Positions 19,201 through 28,700 of a stretch of 64,000 nucleotides of DNA are shown here, piece after piece. A program made the translations under genes and the position numbers. Positions within the stretch are counted from its first letter, which is position 1. Every line of letters begins with the position of its first letter. The stretch is from NCBI RefSeq assembly GCF_037971845.1, contig NZ_CP150227.1:6262001-6326000 (forward strand), in the 5' to 3' direction. Under the pieces are notes generated by a model. The model saw nothing but the letters and a program-made list of their open reading frames with translations. It did not search any database and was not told the origin of the DNA. This DNA is from Paenibacillus sp. FSL R5-0766. Its GTDB lineage: Bacteria; Bacillota; Bacilli; Paenibacillales; Paenibacillaceae.

Positions 19201-20033
19201 ATCACGATATAATATGTACTATTGTTATTGAAATTATTTACAGGATCAATTGTAATCGTCTTAGTGCCAAGACCAGTAATTCGTGGTGATCCTTTAGACG
19301 TGATTGGAATTGCTTCAAATAAAGTTCCTGTTCCGCTCCCTTGATAAATTTGAAGTGTGCCTGCTCCAGCAACAACCGGTAGACTAAACGACACTGTCAG
19401 ATGATCCGAAGGTTTCACCTGAACAGCTGCGTTCTGGGGTATCTTGCCTGTAACTGCCGGCAAGCCTATATTTTGAGTACTAAACGTCCACGCTTTGTTC
19501 AATAATCCTGGAAATAAAGTAAGATTCTCACCATCCATGTAAGCAAATGCATTTGCATCAATTTGAACGTAATATGTTCCACCAGGAAGAATATTTCCTT
19601 CTGGGAGTTGGATGCTTACAAATTTCCCTTCAGGTGGTGGTGAAGCTGTATCTTCTCCTGTAGACGGTTCGGTATCGTTCACAGGTACAGAAGGATTCGT
19701 GATTGGCCCTAAGCTTTCAATCGTTACCAGTTCACTGGATACGTCTACAGAAACAACCTCTGAATCATCGTTGACACGTTTAATGGATATCTTACTTTCC
19801 GGACCGATTACTTTTGAAACCGGTCTCGCAAATTCAATACGTAACGGCAATGATCCATCGACGTTTTTGCCGTTCACCGCAGGAACAGTATTCGTTATTC
19901 CATTTGCACTTAATTCATTGGCCGCATATGCTCCCTGCTCGACTCCACTCCAACCCGTAAGCCAACCTTGAGCCGTCAGCATAACAATTAAGATTCCCAG
20001 CATGCCTTTTCTTGCAATTCTCTTCAATTCCAC
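16215..20033 (-). CDS. SLH-domain surface protein with Ig-like (Big_5) and SwmB-type repeats
   Basis: A 1272-aa exported protein. The start is GTG at 20033, with GGGGG 7 nt upstream. A signal peptide covers residues 1-38 (basic start, hydrophobic core, AYAAN). Next come three Big_5-type Ig modules with the pattern P.NGA..V....L.V.F (residues about 55-415). After these are about five SwmB-like modules, each ending in V.YTPG or V.YVPG followed by L.D. A Ser/Asn-rich linker near residue 830 leads to a region I do not recognise. The last ~185 residues are three SLH domains (SHWASEVIKELSAKWI, AYIGAAAEAGIITGNTDG, AVQEGIIQGMTARTFEPQG). SLH domains bind pyruvylated wall polymer, so the protein is most likely anchored at the cell surface. 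Its binding target is unknown. Confidence 0.9.
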   Translation of the reverse strand: MELKRIARKGMLGILIVMLTAQGWLTGWSGVEQGAYAANELSANGITNTVPAVNGKNVDGSLPLRIEFARPVSKVIGPESKISIKRVNDDSEVVSVDVSSELVTIESLGPITNPSVPVNDTEPSTGEDTASPPPEGKFVSIQLPEGNILPGGTYYVQIDANAFAYMDGENLTLFPGLLNKAWTFSTQNIGLPAVTGKIPQNAAVQVKPSDHLTVSFSLPVVAGAGTLQIYQGSGTGTLFEAIPITSKGSPRITGLGTKTITIDPVNNFNNNSTYYIVIPEGFLRDQQGNDIRGISGMDWGFNVQSDPTSLTVSTLSPTNGTTNVSLSGNLTVTFNKELDRSFPGQAILKKANGVTVDSRTTFSSNNRQLIITPTSTLENNMNYVVDIPANTFRDQAGNTFAGLNGSTSWAFKTLSRDTTLPVIKSAKMHSNNTIRLTYDKWLSSISPLSSSYTVTVNGENRNVSSTYISGDSVYVVLDTGVAVGQVVRIAYAPGTTGNRLTDQSSNAAAAFGARDVENGLDSVMSKPREGNVYYSTITLYYPETVYITSSDAARQFSVTADQSAVGINSISVNNSSVVTLNLSRSVTDGEVVRVAYTPGSWPVKDTRGQALAGFSGFYVRNSIDTKPPEFKSAEVSGNKLWVRYNEPLKTTNKPLNSQYSVLVDGKPVFVNDSEIENDLVTLTLASAVKDTQNISLSYVPGALRLTDLNNNPAGYLNLTPVTYTYGNGKILSATLQGDTVQINFRDSIQSQAALTVSQFSVVIGNSTTTVLSASASGSVVTLKVDTSAVTSTTQTGTVSYVPGAVPLRDASNVTITAFGPLTLQQTNNSSNNNQSGNRPSWLSELDASSYGQSLLVMNNTTASAVSAMSHFNRPTRQFNVDATKLIQSFEYASMVGKLNQPVVFEIPASESAAYVGFPLNALTSIAASNRTGTIGVQYGDRLWTVQLSNIDLAAMSRSVGASNTSTMTGAAVPSLYVQLETVPVSASGTMESLIAGAGAQKLANYTDVYLYAGNGTSDQRVDQNAKSQLAMQLAANTPSVTSGFTYIDPVTFRLSNVPSSFKNTTGGVVVQGQLNGNQSVVPVNNIVSYPDTASHWASEVIKELSAKWIISTPGGSFYRPNENISRAEFAELVARGLGLNGEPTAASRFQDVRSGSVTSAYIGAAAEAGIITGNTDGTFKPDRPITREQMALMMVRAMNYGGNTVSLQSSAATTLSKFKDSNKIQSKDSVAKAVQEGIIQGMTARTFEPQGNATRAQAAVMLKRVLDKLGYL

Positions 20034-20185
20034 TGATCTTCCCCCTTATCTGCATTTCTTCTCCTGTCTGATGTACAGACCTCATTATGTATTTCGGTTA
20101 GAGAAGGGATTTCATTTAGTTATTTGGGGATATATTCCATAATTTTTCCTTTTGTCCATGACAAGCAGTGAAATCGATGGAGCAC

Positions 20186-20227
20186 AAAAAAGCCCTTAAT
20201 TCCTTATCGGAATCAAGGGCTTTTTTA
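20186..20227 (-). terminator. metK: metK terminator
   Basis: A 13-bp stem, AGCCCTTAATTCC with GGAATCAAGGGCT (one wobble pair), is flanked by A-tracts on the left and T-tracts on the right. It can end leftward transcription 15 bp past metK. Confidence 0.9.
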
Positions 20228-20241
20228 CTATTGCACCTAAC

Positions 20242-21444
20242 TTACAGACCTGCTTGAGTTTTCAAAAGGTCTACTTTGTCCACTTGCTCCCAAGGTACAT
20301 CCAGGTCTGTACGGCCGAAGTGACCGTATGCTGCGGTTTGTTTGTAAATTGGGCGACGCAGATCCAGCATACGGATGATGCCAGCCGGACGAAGATCAAA
20401 GTTGTTACGCACAAGCTCAACCAATTTCTCTTCGCTGACTTTGCCAGTTCCGTATGTATCCACGTTGATCGATACCGGGTTGGCTACACCAATCGCGTAA
20501 GCGAGCTGGATTTCCACTTTGTCTGCAAGACCTGCAGCTACAAGGTTTTTCGCTACGTAACGTGCCGCATATGCTGCGGAGCGGTCTACTTTAGTTGGAT
20601 CTTTACCAGAGAACGCGCCACCGCCGTGACGTGCATAACCGCCGTAGGTATCTACGATGATTTTACGTCCAGTGAGGCCTGCATCTCCCTGAGGTCCGCC
20701 GATAACGAAACGTCCTGTTGGGTTGATGAAATATTTAGTCTGCTCATCCAGCAATTCAGCTGGAACCACAGGCAAGATTACATGTTCTTTGATGTCTTTT
20801 TGGATCTGCGCAAGTGTAGTCTCTTCAGCGTGCTGAGTAGACACAACGATTGTATCCACACGTACCGGCTTGTCACCGTCGTATTCAATCGTTACTTGAG
20901 TTTTACCATCCGGACGAAGATATTCCAATGTACCGTTCTTACGCACTTCCGCCAGACGGCGTGCGATACGGTGGGATAATGCAATTGGCAAAGGCATGAG
21001 TTCCGGTGTTTCGTTCGTTGCAAAACCGAACATCAGACCTTGGTCACCTGCACCAATGTTTTCTGTTTCACGAGCGACTTGTTCCGGGTCACGGTTCTCA
21101 AGCGCTGCGTTCACGCCTTGGGCAATATCAGCAGACTGCTCATTCAGAGAAGTCAGAACTGCACAAGTGTTATAATCAAAACCGAACTTGGCACGTGTGT
21201 AGCCAATATCCTTAATTGTATTACGAACGATGGACGGGATGTCCACATATTCAGAAGCTGAACTGATTTCACCGATGACAAGCACTAAGCCTGTGGCTAC
21301 GGAGACTTCGCAAGCTACGCGAGCATTGGGGTCGTTCGCCAGGAACGCGTCCAATACGGCGTCTGAGATCTGATCGCAGATTTTATCCGGATGTCCTTCG
21401 GTTACAGACTCCGATGTAAATAGATGCCGGCCTTTAACAGACAT
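20242..21444 (-). CDS. metK: S-adenosylmethionine synthase
   Basis: A 400-aa cytoplasmic enzyme making S-adenosylmethionine from methionine and ATP. The family signatures are present: [20 protein letters not shown] at the start, [12 protein letters not shown] in the middle and [19 protein letters not shown] near the C-terminus. Length is typical. GGGAGG precedes the ATG at a normal distance. The gene is monocistronic by its surroundings, with a sigma-A-like promoter at 21647-21675 and a strong terminator. The roughly 195-nt leader can fold into several hairpins but is not an S-box by sequence. Confidence 0.98.
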   Translation of the reverse strand: MSVKGRHLFTSESVTEGHPDKICDQISDAVLDAFLANDPNARVACEVSVATGLVLVIGEISSASEYVDIPSIVRNTIKDIGYTRAKFGFDYNTCAVLTSLNEQSADIAQGVNAALENRDPEQVARETENIGAGDQGLMFGFATNETPELMPLPIALSHRIARRLAEVRKNGTLEYLRPDGKTQVTIEYDGDKPVRVDTIVVSTQHAEETTLAQIQKDIKEHVILPVVPAELLDEQTKYFINPTGRFVIGGPQGDAGLTGRKIIVDTYGGYARHGGGAFSGKDPTKVDRSAAYAARYVAKNLVAAGLADKVEIQLAYAIGVANPVSINVDTYGTGKVSEEKLVELVRNNFDLRPAGIIRMLDLRRPIYKQTAAYGHFGRTDLDVPWEQVDKVDLLKTQAGL

Positions 21445-21640
21445 GAAGTTTCAACCTCCCATAACTAGTAGTATGGCGATTGCCCGAACAAAACATGACA
21501 GCGATTCGTTCACTGTACCCTCGAAGCTTTCCAAAATGGAATAAGGACGCAGGGTCCGCAGTACCGAAGATAAGGATTTTTCAGGTAATTGCCTCAAACG
21601 AAAATCAACCTTTCCCTAGTGGAAAAGGTTGTATACCTCA
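21445..21640 (-). promoter_or_regulatory. Structured metK leader
   Basis: The leader between the promoter and the metK start holds a hairpin AACCTTTTCC-ACTA-GGGAAAGGTT (plus-strand 21608-21630) followed by GATTTTCGTTT, which resembles a weak terminator. Downstream are GGAC/GTCC and ACAG.G/CGCTGT hairpins. The S-box core (AGGGA, GATGAAACC, GGCAACC) is absent. A transcriptional control role is possible but unproven. Confidence 0.4.
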
Positions 21641-21646
21641 AGTGCC

Positions 21647-21675
21647 ATCTTAACGTATTTGTCAAGACGTGTCAA
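21647..21675 (-). promoter_or_regulatory. metK: Sigma-A-type promoter of metK
   Basis: On the minus strand TTGACA (21670-21675), a 17-bp spacer and TAAGAT (21647-21652). It lies just after the SASP stop codon, which suits a separate metK transcript. Confidence 0.65.
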
Positions 21676-21699
21676 ACGAAATGGGGTAAGGAAAATGCC

Positions 21700-21972
21700 C
21701 TATAAGTGCTGTTCTGCCTGGCGAATTAGCCTTTTGGTGATCTCTCCACCAACCGATCCATTCTCGCGGGAAGTCAGATGTCCCCACCCTCTGTATTGCC
21801 CATAGGAGTGATCACTCACTTCACCCAGTTCAGATCCAAATTCTGTATCCGTACCAGCTAAACCTCTGCCACCATAACCCACATTGAGACCAAACTCTGC
21901 AGCAATCTCATACTTCATTTGATCCAGCATTTGACGACTTTCGGGTACCACTTTGCGATTGCTTCTAGCCAT
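21700..21972 (-). CDS. Alpha/beta-type small acid-soluble spore protein, longer variant
   Basis: A 90-aa protein with the two conserved SASP blocks. The first is around [13 protein letters not shown], which contains the spore protease (GPR) cleavage region. The second is [18 protein letters not shown] near the C-terminus. SASPs saturate spore DNA and protect it from UV and heat. Most alpha/beta SASPs have 60-72 residues. Here a Gly/Asp-rich stretch of about 35 residues lies between the blocks ([19 protein letters not shown], then [14 protein letters not shown]). AGGTG precedes the start. A forespore promoter is expected, but I could not identify one with confidence. Confidence 0.9.
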   Translation of the reverse strand: MARSNRKVVPESRQMLDQMKYEIAAEFGLNVGYGGRGLAGTDTEFGSELGEVSDHSYGQYRGWGHLTSRENGSVGGEITKRLIRQAEQHL

Positions 21973-22120
21973 GATTCCTGCACCTCCATTAATGGATTGT
22001 CAACAGTTATAGAGTGAGCAGGAACAAGGCTTGCTAGCCATATTAATGTTTGTTAGAACTGGTTAATCTGAGCAAATGAAATGTATGACTACTGAATAAT
22101 TCCTTTAACAGCTACAAATC

Positions 22121-22714
22121 CTATTTCAGAGCATATCCACCACGAACCATTACGGTTAAGCTGTATTTGTTTCCTTCCAAGACCGTGATCCCCCGTCCAT
22201 CCCTTGGAAAAGAGAGCAGGTGATTGGTCGGCGCTGCCTGTCCATTCGTGAGGTCAATCCCGTCCGTCAGATCAGCTACACCATTTGTACCTTCACTGAC
22301 GATCACAGCTTTACCGCTCCGTACAATGAACTCCGCGCCAGACTTACCGATCAGCTGTTGACCCGGCTTCACGGTTACGATCTCAACGGCTTCAGAAGCG
22401 CCCGAGACCAGTGGAGGAAGGGATGTGTCTCCACCTGTGCTACCTGAGTTCCCGGTTCCTGTAGAACCGGTGTTGTTACCATTTCCTGCATTGCTGTCTG
22501 TTCCCGTATTGGTACTACCGCTTCCTGTTGGGATTTTACCACCCAAAGCCTGTTGGATCTGCTGATCTACATAACTCTTTGTTACAACCGGATCATCTGC
22601 AGTTCCTGGCTGGCTTGTACCTGCACCGATGGCTGTATTACTGTATACCGACCCAACCCAGACGCCAACACCAATGGCGAGCGCAGCGAGGGATACTTTC
22701 ATATAAGGTTTCAT
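22121..22714 (-). CDS. Secreted protein with Gly/Ser/Thr linker, uncharacterised
   Basis: A 197-aa protein. I chose the ATG at 22714 (MKPYMKVSLAALAIG) because GAGGAGGAG lies 10 nt upstream; an ATG 9 nt earlier overlaps that site. Residues 1-32 form a signal peptide or anchor. A short segment, DDPVVTKSYVDQQIQQAL, follows; this motif is common in exported Bacillota proteins of unknown role. A low-complexity Gly/Asn/Ser/Thr linker covers about residues 60-95. The C-terminal ~95 residues form a compact, beta-rich domain (VKPGQQLIGKSGAEFIVRSG ... VMVRGGYALK). I do not know its function. It is a lone gene between the SASP gene and the large secreted protein. Confidence 0.7.
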   Translation of the reverse strand: MKPYMKVSLAALAIGVGVWVGSVYSNTAIGAGTSQPGTADDPVVTKSYVDQQIQQALGGKIPTGSGSTNTGTDSNAGNGNNTGSTGTGNSGSTGGDTSLPPLVSGASEAVEIVTVKPGQQLIGKSGAEFIVRSGKAVIVSEGTNGVADLTDGIDLTNGQAAPTNHLLSFPRDGRGITVLEGNKYSLTVMVRGGYALK

Positions 22715-22782
22715 GTGAATCATTCTCCTCCTCTGGTAATCTATTAACTTTAACTATAGAGAAAAAATAGGGACGCGACAAG

Positions 22783-22818
22783 CAAAACCTCGTCTCCGTG
22801 TTGTAGAAGACGAGGTTT
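22783..22818 (-). terminator. Terminator-like hairpin after the 868-aa secreted protein
   Basis: A perfect 11-bp stem pairs AAACCTCGTCT (22785-22795) with AGACGAGGTTT (22808-22818). The minus-strand tail after it is a weak TTTTGCTT. It lies 74 bp past the stop of the gene at 22892. Confidence 0.65.
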
Positions 22819-22891
22819 GGATGTCTTAAATAGCAAGAAATAATAGCAAGTATATTCAGTAAGTATTCTTGAATTGTTGTTATCTGGTTAT

Positions 22892-25498
22892 TCAGCCCTC
22901 AGGAATCACAGGAATTTCAGGTTCTTCTTTTGGTAACTTGGATACATCGTAACCATAAGCTTGCTCAGCAAGTAGCAGACGTTGTCCTTGGAACTGATCA
23001 TATATCGCTAAGCGATAAGACCCTCCTCTTAATTTTTCGAAGAAGCTGTCCTCAACACTCCAACTTAAAGTCTGATTGTTTCCTACTTTCACATCTGTTC
23101 CTGGAGTCAGTTCTTTCTCAAATACTTTTCCATTCTGAGCTGTAAATGCAAGAATCCATTTGTGTTCATACTCAGCCATTTCGATCTCTTCACTACGATT
23201 AAGCGTGTAATTCATGTCAACTTGTACAGAATTGCTGCCCACAAGATATGCTCGAACACTGTTAGCAGTTAATGTGTACGGATAAAGATCAATGTTGTTG
23301 AAGTTCCCTTGAACACTTATTGAGGTTGGTGGTACCTCGAATGCCATTGCATTCACATAAGCGGTAGCTTCACCTTCACCAGTAACAAACTTGCTATCTG
23401 CAACGCCCTCACCCACAAGCAGACGCAAATCTGAGAATGTAACTGACTTCGGAAGTTTCGCCGAGAACGTCACAATTGACTTCTGACCTGGGCCAGGTGA
23501 GCGTTCAGATTGTTTAGCAGTTGCTTTGTAATATTGACCGTCCGATGTCTTAAAATATCCTACCAATTTGCCAAGTCCGTTCTGACGTAGTGATTTATTG
23601 GTCATCTCAAATTCGGTATATACTATATCTGAGGATGTTCCAGGATAACGTATCGTTCTACGAACACTCATTTCAGTCTCTTTATCCTGAGCACCAGATG
23701 TATAAGTCTTACCTGAGCCAACATAAGATACAGGTTGAATCAATCCTGATGTGTTCAAGGTAATCCACTCATTCGTTTCTTCTTCACTAACTTTCTCGAT
23801 CAAACTCACTTCAAGACGCCCCATGAGGAGTTCAGAAGGGATTTTGGTCAGAAGATACGCTTCAGTGGTCATGCCTGCCCCAAGAAGCTTCCCACTTTGG
23901 GTGTAGATCAGTTTCTTGTCACCATCGATCTGAGCTGAATCAATCGTGAACATTGCATCGAGCTCTGGAAGTTGCACTGTTTTGGTTCCCGCATTACGAA
24001 TCGTGACTTTAGCTGCCACAATATCACTGTCTAACCACGGCAAGCGTTGTAATGAACCCAAAGATACGCCAAATGTACCTTTATTGTTCTTAATTACAGT
24101 CTCTGTAGTTAGACCATCACCGCTTGATACAGACTCTGGTATAGCATAGATTCCTACAGGATAGGAAAAAACTAAAGCGCTAGAAGAACTCGTGGATTCT
24201 GTAGTCTCGCTCTTATCCAAAGGACTCATCGCATATAATTTGATCTGACTTGCATCACCGTTGCCTTGAATTGTGGTATTAAGTTTAATCGTTTTGATAT
24301 CTCCAGGATTTAACTTCAACGTTTCTAATGCCTTTGTTTCAACAGGATAAATGGTACCATCTGCAGTACGAACTTCAAAAGTGTAAGTAGGAACCTTAAT
24401 TACCTTTTTGCCCTCATTCTTCAATACAAACTGCATATTTAAATCATATTCATTCTCATTTACACGTATTTTTGCAGACTCAAGTAAAGTGGACAGTCGT
24501 TGTCCGTCTACAGAAATTATATTAGGTTCATTTGCTGTCGTTTCTACGTTTGATGTGCTTGCCTGCGGTAATTGTAAAGCCGCAACAGGTAGTGCTGTCT
24601 TCTCTTCACCCTGTTCCTCTACCAGTAACAATTCTGATTTTAATAGCTTTACCGATGTTGGTAAGGACACCATTAAGCTAAGTGTCTTGTTTGCCTGCGC
24701 CTGAATACTGATGCTTGCACTATCCTTATCTGGAGTTAATGGATAATTGGTACCGCTTGGCGTGCGCAAGATCCATTTGATATTCGGGTTCTCAAGCAAT
24801 TTGTAGCTGATATTATTGAGGTTCACACCGACTTTGACATATTGATTCTTATTTTCCCCAGGGAACACCTTAATACCTGACACCTTAACCTTCACAGACG
24901 AGTCACTGAGACGAACTGTTTTTGTCTTCCCTACAGGTGTTGTAACACTATACGATGCAGGAACATTAAATTTCCCTAAGGTACTTTCATAATTAGGCTT
25001 ACTGAAATCCCACTTCACAATCAGGAAGTTCAAATCACTCAGCTTTACTTCACGCCCAACCTTCATCGTGTAGGTTAGATCTACGCTTGATCCAGCAGCT
25101 ACGGTTTTCTTTTCTTGATCCTTGGCAATCAGTTTCGGTGAGAACAGCGTGCCACCTTTTGTTTTCACCTTACTCCAATAATCGAGCATCATCAAAGGCT
25201 TGCTATCATTGTTCTTATAGGTCAATGTGTATGTAACAATATTACCGTCATCTTGTGAGAGAATGTTTACGTCAGTTAATCTAACTGAACTACGCGCGGT
25301 TACCTTAACAGGAGACAAGTTCCCTAAAGTATGTACTACCTTATTCTCTGTTGATGATTTACTAGATGTGGTATTTGAACTATTGGTAGTTGTTTTATTC
25401 GTATTATTGTCAGTGTTCGCTGCAACTGTAATTCCAGCAGTTGAACTTAAAACCAAGGCACTTGCCAGAAAACTCACTAAAACCTTTCTTTGCTCCAC
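22892..25498 (-). CDS. Large secreted beta-sandwich repeat protein, unrecognised family
   Basis: An 868-aa protein from a GTG at 25498 (read as MEQRKVLVSFLAS) with GGGAGG 7 nt upstream. A signal peptide (residues 1-27, ending VAAN) precedes a Thr/Asn/Ser-rich linker. About six modules of 90-130 residues follow, each with a beta-strand pattern of the type N.(G/D).K.(V/L).(V/L) ... (R/K)T..G..Y. Examples are LKNEGKKVIKVPTYTFEVR, IRNAGTKTVQLPELDAMF and TNKSLRQNGLGKLVGYFKT. They recall the small Ig-like domains of DUF4352-type proteins, but I cannot assign them firmly. There is no SLH domain, LPXTG motif or transmembrane anchor, and the end is acidic and proline-rich (PKEEPEIPVIPEG). It sits between S-layer genes, which suggests a cell-surface role. 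Confidence 0.8.
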   Translation of the reverse strand: MEQRKVLVSFLASALVLSSTAGITVAANTDNNTNKTTTNSSNTTSSKSSTENKVVHTLGNLSPVKVTARSSVRLTDVNILSQDDGNIVTYTLTYKNNDSKPLMMLDYWSKVKTKGGTLFSPKLIAKDQEKKTVAAGSSVDLTYTMKVGREVKLSDLNFLIVKWDFSKPNYESTLGKFNVPASYSVTTPVGKTKTVRLSDSSVKVKVSGIKVFPGENKNQYVKVGVNLNNISYKLLENPNIKWILRTPSGTNYPLTPDKDSASISIQAQANKTLSLMVSLPTSVKLLKSELLLVEEQGEEKTALPVAALQLPQASTSNVETTANEPNIISVDGQRLSTLLESAKIRVNENEYDLNMQFVLKNEGKKVIKVPTYTFEVRTADGTIYPVETKALETLKLNPGDIKTIKLNTTIQGNGDASQIKLYAMSPLDKSETTESTSSSSALVFSYPVGIYAIPESVSSGDGLTTETVIKNNKGTFGVSLGSLQRLPWLDSDIVAAKVTIRNAGTKTVQLPELDAMFTIDSAQIDGDKKLIYTQSGKLLGAGMTTEAYLLTKIPSELLMGRLEVSLIEKVSEEETNEWITLNTSGLIQPVSYVGSGKTYTSGAQDKETEMSVRRTIRYPGTSSDIVYTEFEMTNKSLRQNGLGKLVGYFKTSDGQYYKATAKQSERSPGPGQKSIVTFSAKLPKSVTFSDLRLLVGEGVADSKFVTGEGEATAYVNAMAFEVPPTSISVQGNFNNIDLYPYTLTANSVRAYLVGSNSVQVDMNYTLNRSEEIEMAEYEHKWILAFTAQNGKVFEKELTPGTDVKVGNNQTLSWSVEDSFFEKLRGGSYRLAIYDQFQGQRLLLAEQAYGYDVSKLPKEEPEIPVIPEG

Positions 25499-25684
25499 TT
25501 CCAAACCTCCCATAAGTTTCTTATTGCTTTATAGTATAAACGTTTAAGAGAGGGAGAAAGTTACGATGTTGTTGGTTTTAATTCTGAGTATTCTATTCAC
25601 ATCCATATTCCCCTATTGGTAGTAATTATCATTATGAACATTTATCTATGCCGAAAATATTAGTCTCACATGTATGCGGAAAGT

Positions 25685-25719
25685 AAAAAAGATCTACTCA
25701 TATGAGTAGATCTTTTTTT
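25685..25719 (-). terminator. Terminator of the S-layer protein gene
   Basis: A perfect 22-bp palindrome (GATCTACTCA-TA-TGAGTAGATC) has A-tracts and T-tracts on either side. It begins 13 bp past the S-layer stop codon and can work in both directions. Confidence 0.9.
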
Positions 25720-25731
25720 AATACAGTTTAA

Positions 25732-28700
25732 TTAGTTAAAAGAAACATTAATTGTTTTTTGAGCTGCTGCTGTATCAGCAGTAAATGTAACTACACCAGC
25801 TGTATTGCTTGCAGTATATGGAGCTGTTTCTGCATTAAATGCAGTAACAATTTTGCCAGCAATAGTAGTTGCATCGTCAGTCGCTAAAACAGTGATTCTC
25901 ACGGAAACATTAACTGTACCGTCAGTGAATGTTACTGTATTGAATCCAGCTTTTGGTGTTGTTGGAGCTGTCACTGTAAGTGTGTGAGTTTGTTGAACTC
26001 CAGTTATTTCAGCTACACCAGCTGCATCTTGAGAATCATCACCAACCACATTTGTAGCCGTAGTATCATCAGCAACTGTAATAACTACTGGTTTATCTGC
26101 AGCTGCAACATCAGCAGTAAAAGTAACTTTAGCGCCATTTCTTGTTACCGTGTATCCAGAAAGATCACCAAACGCCAACGCAACTTTATTAGCAATAGAT
26201 GCTGGAGCTTCTGCTGCAGTCACAGGTACCAGTTCAGTTACAGGAGTTCCACCATCATTGAAAGTAACGTTAATGTCACCAGCAACTGATGCAGTAGGAG
26301 TAGAAATAGTTAAGGAATTCATTTCTCTAACTCCTGTTACAGCTGCAACGCCGCCATTGCCAGCTGCATCAGTAGCAGTGAAACCTGTTGCTACAGTGTT
26401 AAGTTGACCAGTTTGAGTTGCATAAGTGGAAGAAGAAACAGCCAAGTTTCCTGCAACATCCTGCAAGGAAGTAGCATCAGATCTTACACTTACATTATAA
26501 TCGTCTGTAGAATTCAGTGATCCAGCAAGTGTGATTTTCAGGAGATTACCCGTAACACTTGTGGAATATTGAGTGGAGCTCAAACGATCTCCTGTTCTTA
26601 CGTTACGAACGATAACATCTTCTGCATACTTATCAGCATCAGCAGATTTAAGGACTTCAGAGAATGGCAACAAGATTGTTCTGTTATTTTCAACAGTCAG
26701 ACGAGTTTGACCACTTGCAAGTTGAACTTGTGGTTTAACTTTGTCTTTCAAACTAACTGTCCCTGGAGCTACAGCGTTACCTGTTACTGTTTTAATAGTA
26801 TTTCCAGATAATACGTTAAGAACCAAATCAGTAGTACCAGTTTGTGATGTAAGGCCAGTTTTGCCCAATCCGGAAATTTTCAAAGTAACCAGGTTAGTGC
26901 CATCAGCAGAAGCACTAGTTACTCCACCTTGAGATACGCTGAAGTCACCTGCTTTAACTGCAGAAATTGGTTGATCAAAGCGAACTTTGATTGTACCCTC
27001 TTCAGTCAAGCGAGCATGTTCAGTTACTCCAGACTCATAAACAACAGTTGTTGCAGCAGCTGTATTGATAGCTGTGGAAACACCGATTTTGTTGATTACG
27101 TTATTTGCTGTATCTTTCAGACCCAGCAAAGTGAAGTGTGTAATGTTAGCAGCGAACGCAGGATCATTGATTCCGACAGCGTCATTATCAATGTATTGCG
27201 GGAATACGATACGAACGCCTTTACCTTCATTAACTGGAGTTACTTCAGTACCAGAAGGAAGTTGTTGATCAACTCCATTAATTTTCACCAAGTAGTTAGA
27301 CTTATCTCCAACTGTAACCGGGCTCAAAGCTTTGTTGAAGCTGATGTACAAAGTACGAGTTGCGCTTGTAGCAGAGTTGCCTGAATATTCTGGTGCAACA
27401 TTATCTTTACCTGTTACAGTTGCAGTGTAGTCAAGCATAGTGTTGTTCAACTTAGTAGTATCGCGAACACCAACGATTTTGAGCGTGTAAGAATCTTCAG
27501 TAAGAGCATCATAAGTGGAAAGTTTGAATGCTTTATCTTCAGAAGTACCATCAACGCCAATTACAGTTCTCAAAGCTACAGTTTTGCCATCAGATTTAGT
27601 CAAAGTGAAGTATTTAACATCTTCAACTTTTACTTCTTTGCTGAATTTAACATTGATTACTTTGTTGTCCGTGCTGTTCAGAGTTACTTCAGTAACTTCT
27701 GGGCGAGTTTGGTCAACTTCAGCTCTCAATTTAGTTTCAGTAGCAGTGATTTGATTACCAGAGTAATCTTTAACATTTTCTACGAAGAATGGTGTTTCAT
27801 AACCAGGGAATGGGTTAGACTTGAAGCTGAATTCATATACTTCAGGCGATACTTGCGTGAAGGAATCAGCAGCTTTTTTGTCGTTACCTGATTTCCAGTA
27901 AACGTTAGATTTAGACAATGTGTCTGGATCAATTTCTTCGCTGAATGTTACAGTTGCTTTTTCAAGTGTAGCTGTTACGTTAGCGATAGTTGGTGCAGTA
28001 GTGTCAGAAACCACTTCGAATTCAACTTCTTTAGTAAGAGCTTTGAATCCGTTGAAATCTTCAACACCAGAAACTTCCAACTTGTGGGTTCCCACAGTCA
28101 GATCAGTAGAGCTGTATGGTTTCAGGATCAAATCACGTTTACCTTCAGTTACGCTACCGAAGAACGTTTTACCATCCAATTTGAAGTTAGCAGATGTAGC
28201 GGATTTAACCGGCTCAGTGAATGTTACTTTCACTGCTTTAGTTCCCAAAGATTTCACTGTTGCAACTTCTGGAAGAGCATTGTCAAGCGGTGTGAATTCT
28301 TGGTTAGTTACACTTACAGTTCTTTCTCCCGCTTTAACGTTGCGAACAGAAATTTTGTAAGGTTTTTGATTCTGCAAATTACCAACAACAGTCAAACGAA
28401 CTGTTTTCTCGTCGGATTGCAATGCAGCGGATTCAATTACAACAGAACTATCTACAGAGTAACGATCTTTGTCTTCAGCAGTCAGTTTGTCAACTTTACC
28501 GTCGAAAGCAACATCGATTTCTTTAAGGTTGCTAGCTTTTACACTCTCAACTTTAGTTGCAGAAGTTACTACATAAGTAACTTTTTCAGTGAATTCTTTA
28601 TCTTTATAAGTAAACTTCACTTCAGTTTCTTTGTTAGCTTCAAGAGCTTTATCCAAAGTTACTTTTACAGTTTCGCCGTCGCTGATTTTGAACTCAACTA

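Noticed and set aside
20254..20979. A 241-codon plus-strand ORF opposite metK
   Set aside because: It is an antisense shadow of the conserved metK frame with no family resemblance.
21445..21700. SAM-I (S-box) riboswitch upstream of metK
   Set aside because: The leader is long enough, but the conserved S-box core segments are missing on the transcribed strand.
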